Origin: Ectocarpus siliculosus
Lineage: Eukaryota > Sar > Phaeophyceae > Ectocarpales > Ectocarpaceae
DNA length: 13,139 bases
Direction: 5' to 3'
Assembly (NCBI GenBank): GCA_000310025.1
Contig: FN649019.1
Span: 1-13,139, forward strand
In this document: positions 1 to 6,740 of the stretch, piece after piece
Numbering within the stretch: the first letter of the stretch is position 1
Layout: each line of letters starts with the position of its first letter
Translations under genes and position numbers: made by a program
Notes under the pieces: generated by a model
Told to the model about the DNA's origin: nothing
The model's input: the letters and a program-made list of their open reading frames with translations, nothing else
The model's database searches: none

Positions 1-286
1 GTGCGTAGATCAGCGACCAATATTTTCAGATCCACATTTATTTAAAAACAGAAAATAAATGGATAAGCTTTTCGCACTTTTCCTGTTATCGAGCGCAACC
101 AATTTTCGAGCGCTGCGATCGACAAAAAATACCTCGCCTGGTTTGTGTGGGGACGCCTCCAGCCTGATGATAGTCGTCCACTCTCGCCGTCGGACACGGG
201 CGCGGGTTTGCGAAACGACACCCGGTGTTGCCGCGTAGCATGTGGAGTACCAGACCAACGGTGAATGATGCAGTACCAGTCGATCA
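1..286. other. Left flank without a supported gene
   Basis: Two minus-strand frames are open here (an 81-codon ATG frame starting at 287 and another reaching 258), but both are short, overlap each other in different frames, and resemble no family. The ATG at 287 overlaps the stop of the candidate gene to its right (TAATG arrangement on the minus strand), which I take as coincidence. No RNA gene or repeat was seen. Confidence 0.4.
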
Positions 287-958
287 TTAGCGCACGGAAA
301 CGTCCTGCCGGCGCCGGTGAAGTAACGTTTGTCGGGAGCGATGTTGAAATTTTGAAACGCGATTGATTAAAGAGGCGTGAAACACACAGATAAACAAAAA
401 TAGCATTTGAGTCATGGCAACGAGCGCGAAACCTCTCCTGGTTTGATGTATGTGTAGGAATGAGTAGTAGGAATTGTCCGTGAAGGAAATTTGGTCAAAT
501 GCTAAGAAGGACCCGATAGTGACGTTTACCAGAATCGGTACACCTTCGCGTATAGCCTCGGAAGGACGCTGGTTGGAATCTCCTTGGGTGCACATTTTTC
601 TCCTGACTCGGATATTTGTCCGTTGATGTCAGTCCTGAGAGCAGTCAATCCAACAAAGAACTTTGTGACACCTCCATCGAATTACTTACCCGTCCTGGCC
701 CCACTGGGTTCCCAGTTGATTAAGGGTATAGTCTGCGGGTGAAGAGTGTTGAAGGAGACGCAATTCGCAGGGTATCCGTCTATTGAGTTTTACCAGAATC
801 GGTACACCTTCGCATGAACCTATAATACCAGGGCTACGAAAGGCCCCGCCGCCCCCAATTGGCGGGGGGGGGGGCACGATGGGAAGATTATTGTAGACAC
901 AAGGACATGAGACCGAAAGAGCGAGGTAGATATAGATGATGGATCTCGGTAAATACAT
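287..958 (-). CDS. Candidate two-exon hypothetical protein (weak)
   Basis: I do not recognise the family. A frame starts with ATG at 958 and meets an in-frame TAA at 688-686. That stop lies inside a strong 5' splice-site match (GG|GTAAGT, intron starting at 689). A matching acceptor (GAGTCAG|G) ends the intron at 603, with a CTGAC branch-point-like motif about 25 nt upstream. Removing this 87-nt interval joins 958-690 to 602-287 in frame, giving about 194 residues. The N-terminus is hydrophobic after a short basic start (IIYIYLALSV), so a signal peptide or anchor is possible. It is followed by a proline run encoded by the G11 tract at 864-874, then a short motif EGVPILV that recurs after the splice. 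An alternative acceptor at 636-635 also stays open briefly, but in another frame, ending in YRFW-stop. The open frames alone are not statistically remarkable; the splice signals are the main support. Confidence 0.25.
525..549. repeat. 25-bp exact direct repeat, copy 1
   Basis: The 25 bases here (starting tttaccagaatcggt) are identical to 789-813. On the minus strand both copies encode EGVPILV in the same reading frame of the candidate spliced gene. The offset is 264 bp, which is 88 codons. Similarity does not obviously extend beyond the block. Confidence 0.85.
603..689 (-). other. Putative 87-nt spliceosomal intron
   Basis: On the minus strand the interval begins GTAAGT and ends TCAG, with CTGAC placed about 25 nt before the acceptor. 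Its length is a multiple of three but it carries an in-frame stop, so it would be recognisable if retained. Both flanking frames stay open when it is removed. A second AG at 636-635 (tctcag) gives a 55-nt alternative. Inferred from consensus only. Confidence 0.3.
789..813. repeat. 25-bp exact direct repeat, copy 2
   Basis: Identical to 525-549. It lies in exon 1 of the candidate minus-strand gene, just after the proline-rich stretch, whereas copy 1 is in exon 2. Confidence 0.85.
843..874. repeat. C-rich/G11 hairpin-prone tract
   Basis: A C-rich segment (ccccgccgccccc) is followed by aattggc and an 11-base G run at 864-874. The two can pair in several registers, so this is a length-unstable, strongly folding homopolymer site. 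If the minus strand is coding it gives a proline run. Confidence 0.7.
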
Positions 959-1070
959 AATGAGGGGGGGCTTGCGGAAGGGCGACTCTACAGCGCGATG
1001 ATTGGAAGAGCCTGATACGAAGGTAAAAGACGGTTGCGGTTGGCGGTCCGCCGCTCTTTAAGAAGGACGA
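951..1070. repeat. ~119-bp dispersed repeat, copy 1
   Basis: It aligns along its full length with 11981-12099 in the same orientation. Shared anchors in order are AAATAC, a G run, GCGGAAGGGCGACT, CAGCGCGATG, AGCCTGATACG, GGTTGGCGGT and GAAGGAC. This copy overlaps the ATG (958-956) of the candidate minus-strand gene and so occupies its promoter or 5' leader position. I see no coding capacity common to both copies. Confidence 0.8.
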
Positions 1071-1094
1071 ATACCAATACGAATAAACTGTAAT

Positions 1095-1480
1095 TCATTG
1101 TGCACGGAAGAATTCGGAACATCTCCCAGATCTACGGATGTCTTTGGGTTGTTGTTGTTGTGCCGCCGTGAAGGCGTGTTGGCTCGGATGTCTTGGTTCG
1201 GTTTTCTGGGGTCCCCCAAAGAGAAAGGCCTCACGGAATTCTATTTCTGCTGCCTCGCTGCTCCTGCAGCGACAGTTTGATAGACGCGTGTCCACTGGAC
1301 CCAAGGGTCATGTTGTGAAGAAGACACAGTGTGTAACATGCAGCCCACTTAGGAGGGCCACGCGGCAAGACAAGGGCAGCAGCTGGCTACATCGAAGTTC
1401 AGACGATAGCTAGCATTCGTGTCGTAGCTTTTCTCACTGAGCTGAGGGACGAGGGTGGGATGATGATGGAGCACTCTTGG
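1095..1480. other. No supported gene
   Basis: Several short frames are open on both strands but none has an ATG-initiated stretch of convincing length or composition. The only local features are a short TTG microsatellite at about 1146-1161 and ordinary unique sequence. Confidence 0.5.
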
Positions 1481-1520
1481 CCGGAGCGCCCCGCCGCGTA
1501 GTAGACCACTACTACTCCGG
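1481..1520. other. Two-stage hairpin
   Basis: An inner 7-bp perfect stem GTAGTAG/CTACTAC closes a 4-nt loop at 1498-1515. Outside it, CCGGA (1481-1485) can pair with TCCGG (1516-1520), leaving a 12-nt bulge on one side. No adjacent gene or T tract suggests a terminator. Confidence 0.45.
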
Positions 1521-1989
1521 AACCCGACACCCCGTGGTATGTGTGCTTTCGTATCAAATCCCATCCTGGGTTGGCAAAAACTCATCTCATGACAGCAGTG
1601 TTGTCGCCGTGTCAACTCGTGAGCTGTGCAACTCCGACGTACCGTATGTGCTAATTCGGAGGTATGCACATGCCGCCACATGAGATCACACAACATACGT
1701 CTTCGCCCATCGTTTATTCGACGATCTGCTGTGAGGTGGTATTTGTACTTGGATTGTGCGGGATCTACTTCTCGTCTGCCCCGCCACCGCGCGGTTACTG
1801 CAACCGTACCACAGGAAACAAGCAGCAATCGAACTCTAGTATATGTGTTCTACATACACTCATCGTGAGGCCTTTTGTACGGGAGTGCGTGTACTGTAGC
1901 GGGCTATGCGTAATCTAGCCTCAGATGCTCCTCAACCGAACGCACGCTATGTGATAGAACGCCCGCTTGGCAACGTTGGTTTGGGGAGA

Positions 1990-2003
1990 CTGTCTCGAGA
2001 CAG
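1990..2003. other. 14-bp perfect palindrome
   Basis: CTGTCTCGAGACAG is a perfect 14-bp palindrome. Its right half plus flank (TCGAGACAGCA) recurs exactly at 2118-2128, within a broader weakly similar stretch that also repeats ATAGAACGC. It could be a binding site for a dimeric factor or chance; nothing else supports a function. Confidence 0.5.
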
Positions 2004-2073
2004 CAGGCACACATTGTTTTGCGGAACGTGACACAATGTAACACATCCCCTGGGCCGTTTGCTCTACGAAAGC

Positions 2074-2460
2074 CGTGTACACACATTCGTGCACACCAAC
2101 ACAAGTCATAGAACGCTTCGAGACAGCAACCGTCTGCCCGAAAACGTACACAGACATGCACATACATGCACACATACGTGGATACATGCGCTCGTTGTTA
2201 AACGATGTATACGTGCGCTGCGTGTAGGACGTTCTGCAACATGCTTCACTCACACGGGGATACGGAACAACGTACTTCGAAGGGCTTCATGTACAGGCAC
2301 GTATGTGCTCGAACGCCTACCATTTTTCCATACAATAGGCGCTCGTACAGCGGTGCCGTATAACGTATATGCATGCGCACATGCTCTCGAACCTGAAATG
2401 TCGACGTCGTTTGTATGGAAACGTGTGCATACTGCATGAACGTATAGGTTCGCGTGCGCG
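2074..2460. other. Alternating purine/pyrimidine region
   Basis: The stretch is dense in GTAC, CACA, ATGCA and TACGTA steps (for example acatgcacatacatgcacac near 2153-2172 and tatgcatgcgcacatg near 2367-2382). This alternating composition favours Z-DNA and also keeps several frames open on both strands. I see no gene and no exact tandem period. Confidence 0.5.
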
Positions 2461-2537
2461 ACACTGTGCAGCGTCCCGAAAAGCTTCAGTCGTCTACTCG
2501 GACACTTCGCAGAAGGCTCCTGCACTATCTTTGCCTT

Positions 2538-3780
2538 AACGGGATGCTACAGTAGTGTTCGTACGGTGCCCTTTTACTGAACGTGTCCCGGGTGCAATGA
2601 AGGCGCTTACTTTTGGCTACCGTCGTACTCTGAAGTAGGTTAGCCTGAACCCGAGCAAACAAAATAATTTGTAGTCGCTTGTACGGTGGTCTGCTACTGA
2701 TTGTGAGGCTGGCTTCGGCCACCGTCTCACTTTCAGTACATTGGGCGGATCCGGAGCGCAAAATAATGAACGTCGCTGTCATTGAGTGTGTGGCTGATCT
2801 CGGCCACCGCCGCAATCTAGGTTGGTCGGATCCGGAGTGCAAATAAATACTGCTTGACATGGTGAGTCGCTTGTACGGTGCCCTGTTGCTGAGCCTGCGT
2901 CTAGCGTTTGCTACCGTCGCACCTTCAGTGCGTTAGTCGGGTCCGGAGCGCAGTTGTTGAGACGTCGCTTGTACGGTGCCCTATTACTGAGCGTACGGCT
3001 GGCTACGGCCACCGCCACACTCTCGGTAGGTAGTCGGATCCGGAGTGCAAAATACACTAAAATTATACTTGAAGTACTTACTTGTACGGTGCCCTGCTAC
3101 TGGGGGTGCGGCTGGTTTCGGCCACCGCCACACCCTCCGTAGGTAGTCGGATCTGGAGTGTAAACAATACTCAAATAACACTTCAAGTGTCGCTTGTACT
3201 GTGACCTGTTACTGATCGTGCCCCTAGCGTTAGCTGCCACCCGCTGTCGGTAAGTTTGTCGGATCCAGACCGCAAATAAAACAATCATAGTCGCTTGTAC
3301 GGTGCCCTGTTACTGAGCGCGAGGCTGGCTTCGGCCATCGTCGCACTCTCAGTAGGTTAGTCGGATCCGGAGCGCAAATATAGCAACAGTCACTCACTTG
3401 TACGGTGGCCTGCTACTGAGCGTGCGACTTGTTTTCAGCCACTGCCACACCGTCGGTAGGTAGGCTGGCTTCGGCCACAGCCTCACTTACGCCACCGTCG
3501 CACTCTTAGTAGATTAGTCGAATCCGGAGTGGAATAAAAGTCGCTCGAACGGTGTCCTGCTACTGAGCTCATGGCTGGTTTCCGCCACTGTCGAACGCTC
3601 GGTGAATTAGTCGGATCCGGAGTGTGATAACTATTCTTACCCTAACCCTAACCCTAACCTTTTCGGCTAGCTTCGGCCATCGCCACAAACTCAGTAGGTT
3701 AACCGATCCGGAGCGCAAGAATAGTTGCTTGTACGGTGCCCTGGCTACTGATGATCGAGCCCGGCTTCGGCCACGGGGTG
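2538..3780. repeat. Diverged satellite-like array of ~100-bp units
   Basis: About a dozen complete or partial units follow one another. The unit order is: GTCGCTTGTACGGTGCCCTG, CTACTGAGCG, a TGGCTTCGGCCAC hairpin segment, CACTCTCAGTAGG, then GTCGGATCCGGAGCGCAAAT. Unit starts are near 2551, 2671, 2864, 2964, 3080, 3189, 3291, 3394, 3539 and 3724, with partial units near 2772, 3465 and 3661. Units differ by many substitutions and by variable A/T-rich tails. Each carries the 8-bp palindrome CGGATCCG or a variant. Antisense frames open across parts of it, but the period is not fixed and not a multiple of three, so I do not treat them as coding. Confidence 0.9.
3640..3659 (-). repeat. Interstitial telomeric repeat (CCCTAA)n
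   Basis: Three CCCTAA repeats plus CC lie inside the satellite array. They replace the 5' half of a unit: the preceding unit ends normally, and the next resumes at its TTCGGCC hairpin segment. The C-rich strand is on the plus strand, the orientation of a chromosome end lying to the left. TTAGGG telomeres are found in animals, many fungi, kinetoplastids, diatoms and others, so this supports a eukaryotic nuclear origin without naming the lineage. Confidence 0.9.
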
Positions 3781-4605
3781 GTAGTTGTTCTTCCGTCCGC
3801 CTCGGGAAAAGCGCAATGGACGTACCGAACATAACGTAGGATGCGATAGAAAGAGAAAACACGAGGTGGTTCCACACCGATGCCACCCATGCATGTCGGC
3901 GAACACCGTCAACGAGCACATGTTCTGTGGGCTGAAAAAACAGCACCCTACATAACCTTTCTGCATCGCTACCCACATGCCTCCCCCCCGCATCTGTACC
4001 AGGATATCTCGTTTGGGCTTTTCTGTTTCTCTTATTCTGTCGGGGGGGGGGGGGGACCACATCATCGGCATCATGAATTGGTCTGAACATTTATATACTC
4101 TTGCGCGAACAGACGTTTTTGCCCTCTCTACACAAATATCCGTGTCCGTCTCCATAAAAACTCTCGGGAAATTTAAACAGGTTGCGTTTACCCTGTCTCT
4201 GTTCCCTATGTGTCCCTTACTACCCTCATACAAAACGGTTGCGTCCGTATCGATGATAGCGCCAACGTACGTCACACACACCCTGCTCGTCTTCCGTGCG
4301 GACAGTTTGTAAAATGTGGAGGAAGTTGCTGAAATCATATGGAAGGACAATGGAGATTGCGTCCGGATTGTCGTGTGAAACTTTATGGCACGTGTTAGAA
4401 AGCTCGAGGCTTGTGATGATGAACTGCGCCCTACAGTAGTTCCGTGAAAATATCCCGACGACCATGAACCTGTACACAGGGTTCCGATAGTCCACGTCCT
4501 AAACTGCCGTTTGACGGTCCACGTCCTAAAAGGGTAGTTTAGTCGTCGAACAGACAAAATATAATGGCGTTTTATTGGTGGAACAGTTTCGGATTGTAGC
4601 TTCAA
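3745..4605 (-). CDS. Longest open frame; hypothetical, possibly spurious
   Basis: This minus-strand frame is open for 286 codons, but its first codon is TTG. The first ATG is at 4338, leaving 197 residues. I recognise no domain, signal peptide or membrane segment. It includes a short duplicated motif FRTWT (from the 14-bp repeat at 4490-4530), a four-proline run encoded by the G14 tract, and a Cys/Trp/His-rich C-terminal half. It ends inside the adjacent satellite array, whose last unit supplies the stop, which argues against a conserved C-terminus. With stops expected at about 3 in 64 codons, so long a frame is unlikely by chance in 13 kb, but local composition may explain it. It could be a decayed gene or part of a spliced one. 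Confidence 0.25.
   Translation of the reverse strand: MKLQSETVPPIKRHYILSVRRLNYPFRTWTVKRQFRTWTIGTLCTGSWSSGYFHGTTVGRSSSSQASSFLTRAIKFHTTIRTQSPLSFHMISATSSTFYKLSARKTSRVCVTYVGAIIDTDATVLYEGSKGHIGNRDRVNATCLNFPRVFMETDTDICVERAKTSVRARVYKCSDQFMMPMMWSPPPPDRIRETEKPKRDILVQMRGGGMWVAMQKGYVGCCFFSPQNMCSLTVFADMHGWHRCGTTSCFLFLSHPTLCSVRPLRFSRGGRKNNYHPVAEAGLDHQ
4042..4055. repeat. G14 homopolymer
   Basis: Fourteen consecutive Gs on the plus strand. It lies inside the longest minus-strand frame, where it gives prolines; a length change of one base would shift that frame. Assembly or sequencing error in its length is also likely. Confidence 0.9.
4490..4530. repeat. 14-bp direct repeat, 27-bp period
   Basis: GTCCACGTCCTAAA occurs at 4490-4503 and 4517-4530. 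The 27-bp period is nine codons, so the repeat stays in frame in the long minus-strand ORF and gives FRTWT twice. Confidence 0.85.
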
Positions 4606-5249
4606 TAATTGTTCGGAAATCTGGGGTCACGAGGGGAAGAAATTCGAACCCCCTTCCCTGTCGTTCCTTTGAAAAGAGAGCGCGAAGTGGTGTAGCATGC
4701 CGAGTAACGAGCGGAAGCTACAGAGCGCGCGAAGAGAAGGAAGGACAGCAGTGGCCGCGCAACGTAGGAAGTGGCAGTATAGCAAAAATGGCAACGAAGG
4801 ACGGGGCAAGCAGCACTGGAATAGAGCGCTGCGCCATAGCAGGCCCTTTCCCGACAAGAGGTGCGAGGGCCTCTTCTCTTGTTAGACAGCAGCAGTCAGT
4901 CATGTTCATGAGGAGGAAGGAGGAGTGCCTTCCAAAATGACTTGCGCGTCGTCACCTGCTACTGACCTTCCCGCGTGCACTCATGCTACTCACGTAAAGC
5001 CTCTGATCCTTTCCGATCGACTCGACATATACACAGAGTACTCCCGGGGTGGTTGAGGTTACTGCCGTAGAAAGAAAAACGCCGAAAAACAAATGTCAAG
5101 ATGCATCTCGTTCCAACTCGCCGGCGAATGGCGATAGCTGGTATCGCCCCAGACGTGCTCAGTATTGCGTCCTGCAACTTCCAGAGATTGCCTCTGAAAC
5201 AGCGACAGCAGTCACAGCACAGTGCCGAGGCGCGGAAACACGGAAACGG
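4606..5249. other. No supported gene
   Basis: Open frames here are short and overlap on both strands. A tRNA B-box-like GTTCGAA at 4642-4648 (minus strand) sits in a simple GGGAAG/CTTCCC hairpin with no matching A box or acceptor stem. Purine-rich plus-strand stretches around 4690-4930 have no other visible organisation. Confidence 0.45.
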
Positions 5250-5370
5250 AAAAAAAGACTAACAAAAGCGTCGCTAAACATTACAGCAGGGGAGCGTGTT
5301 ATCATGCGTATGCGCGCGTGCCGTTTCCTGCTGACAGCAGATATCTTCTGCGTATTCAACACTGGGCACA
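5250..5370. repeat. ~120-bp duplicated block, copy A
   Basis: It aligns with 5468-5589 in direct orientation. Shared anchors are AAAGACTAAC/AAAGACAAAC, AAAGCG(T/C)CGCTAA, GCAGGGG, CGTGTTATCATGCGTATG, GATNTCTTCTGCG and TTCAACACTGGG. The copies are in the same plus-strand frame (offset 216 bp at the core), and both contain ATCATGCGTATG. Frames are open on both strands (103 codons from the ATG at 5304, plus strand), but neither resembles a known protein. Confidence 0.85.
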
Positions 5371-5467
5371 CTGCATACGGTTTGCGTCTGTGCTTGCATG
5401 TTATGTGCGATATCTGTCCTCCAACATATTCTGCGCACGCGGGGCTACATAATGAATGGTGCCGTGG

Positions 5468-5589
5468 AGGAAAGACAAACCAAAGCGCCGCTAACGTACG
5501 GCAGGGGGGGCGTGTTATCATGCGTATGATTCTGCGCGCTTGCCATGTCCTACGGCCAGATGTCTTCTGCGCCTTCAACACTGGGCCAC
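5468..5589. repeat. ~120-bp duplicated block, copy B
   Basis: Second copy of the block at 5250-5370, with a slightly longer G run (G7) and a few small indels. It runs directly into a module-A-like element at 5607-5676, so the block may be part of the same larger repeat family. Confidence 0.85.
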
Positions 5590-5606
5590 AGCAGGTTGCT
5601 TTCTCC

Positions 5607-5676
5607 TTATCGTGACGCCGTACAGCGCGGAACGCGCCGAATTGCGGCTGCACCCGTTCTGTAGGCGAGCGCAGTC
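5607..5676. repeat. Outlying copy of the composite-array A module
   Basis: It begins TTATCGTGACGCC, continues with a diverged form of the 'gcgcca..gtggctgca' core (here gcgccgaattgcggctgca), and ends GTAGGCGAGCGC. It matches the A modules of the array at 6741-7870 in order and orientation, about 1.1 kb upstream of the main array. Confidence 0.7.
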
Positions 5677-5683
5677 ATTAAAC

Positions 5684-5697
5684 AAAAAAAAAAAAAA
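5684..5697. repeat. A14 homopolymer
   Basis: Fourteen As follow the outlying A module after a short linker. Shorter A runs occur in the main array (7682-7691) and just past its end (7923-7932). This could be a residual poly(A) tail of a retroposed copy, but I see no flanking target duplication. Confidence 0.8.
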
Positions 5698-5733
5698 TCC
5701 GAAGGGGGAGAAGACAGGAGAAATGCCTCCAAG

Positions 5734-5755
5734 TACCGTAGGATGCGGGTCTTGG
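5734..5755 (-). repeat. Inverted partner of 6651-6672
   Basis: The reverse complement reads CCAAGACCCGCATCC-TACGGTA and matches 6651-6672 with one base inserted there. The two lie about 900 bp apart in opposite orientation and belong to the 'GTGCCAAGAC' family. Confidence 0.75.
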
Positions 5756-5768
5756 CACACTGTGCGAT

Positions 5769-5811
5769 CGTTTTTTTTTATGTTTTCATTTTCGTGTTTT
5801 TTATCGCACAG
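5769..5811 (+). promoter_or_regulatory. Polypyrimidine tract with AG, possible 3' splice acceptor
   Basis: A T-rich stretch (T9, then mixed T/C) ends in TCGCACAG at 5811. This has the form of a cis- or trans-splicing acceptor. No convincing coding frame follows; downstream is the 'GTGCCAAGAC' repeat family. Confidence 0.25.
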
Positions 5812-6015
5812 GGGTGCCAAGACGCCGATACGTGCCATGCACCTGATACCGGTGCGGGACATAAATTAAGTGTTTGGTTCTGAAAATACAACGCACACCC
5901 CCGTGCCGTGACTCCGATCCGTGCGATTCTGAACAAGTACAAAGCGGCGAGTGGGGTGCTTTGAACGCGCAACCCCGTACCAAGACTCCGATGTGTGCGA
6001 CCCTGAACATATCAC
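5806..6015. repeat. Three diverged copies of a 'GTGCCAAGAC' repeat
   Basis: Units begin near 5806, 5892 and 5965. Each has GCNCA..CCCCGTGCCAAGACTCCGAT, a GTGCGA step, and TTCTGAAC or CCTGAAC. Unit lengths are about 86, 73 and 51 bp, so spacing is irregular. A related core lies at 6612-6640, and another in opposite orientation at 5734-5755. Confidence 0.7.
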
Positions 6016-6400
6016 AGCAGACATACACCAGCACTCCGTGTGCGTGTGTACGTATTGCAGCATCAGGACCATAACATAACGAAGACAGACAGACACACCA
6101 GCATCCGAAAACACAGAACACATGCCGCGAAATAGAATCCAAGGCGGCAAGGCGGCGAGGCGGCGAAATACCTTGAAATTTCGCAACACAGAGGTCTGTG
6201 TTCACGCTCACCACACACAAGCAACACGTTGCCTACAATGTCAGAGGGTGCAAGCCCGGAGTCTGCATTTTTCGTAGTACCGTAGTTGGTTGTGGTCGTT
6301 TGGTCTCGTGTGGTTTGTACGCATAAATTTTTGGTTGATTGAGTAGAAACCGTTTGCCGATTCCGACAATGATGACACTGATCTGTTGCACAACATCACT
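6016..6400. other. No supported gene; short tandem GGCGGC repeat
   Basis: The only clear structure is three copies of (A/G)AGGCGGC at 6141-6164, flanked by two copies of GCGAAATA (6127-6134 and 6163-6170). The remainder is unique and without a convincing frame. Confidence 0.6.
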
Positions 6401-6740
6401 TGCACATGAGCAACGTTACGATGCCAAAGTACAGCAGTGGAGTCCCTGCCACAAGCTATGCACCTTGGTACAGTAGTGGCCTGCGACAGAGCTGTGGATA
6501 CCATGGCATCACCCAGCCTCGCCCAAGGTATCGGGGTCCTGTGCGAAGTGAACGATACCTGTGCGATAATCAATTAAATCCCTTGGAACCCGATTTGTTT
6601 CCGCACTCGCTGTGCCAAGATCCCGGCCTGTGCGATGTAGCCGATCAGTGCAAGACCCGCATCCTTACGGTAGGTTACCTGCACATTGCGTCCGTTCTGC
6701 CGTATGAGATGTGCGGGTATTTGTCGTCAAAGCGTTCAGC

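Noticed and set aside
343-655. Minus-strand TGTTGG...CAACA pair as a second LTR
   Set aside because: Termini match over only 5-6 bases, there is no target duplication, and the sequence shows no similarity to 8854-9396.
1349-1828. 159-codon minus-strand frame
   Set aside because: Starts with TTG, the first ATG leaves 115 codons, and plus-strand frames are equally open; no family resemblance.
2538-3780. CRISPR array
   Set aside because: Units are about 100 bp and diverged along their whole length, with no short identical repeats separating unique spacers, and the context is eukaryotic.
4625-4670. tRNA-like B box (GTTCGAA on the minus strand)
   Set aside because: No A box at suitable distance, no acceptor or anticodon stem; the site is part of a simple GGGAAG/CTTCCC hairpin.
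5684-5697. A14 as proof of retroposition
   Set aside because: No target-site duplication flanks the element, and A runs also occur inside array modules.
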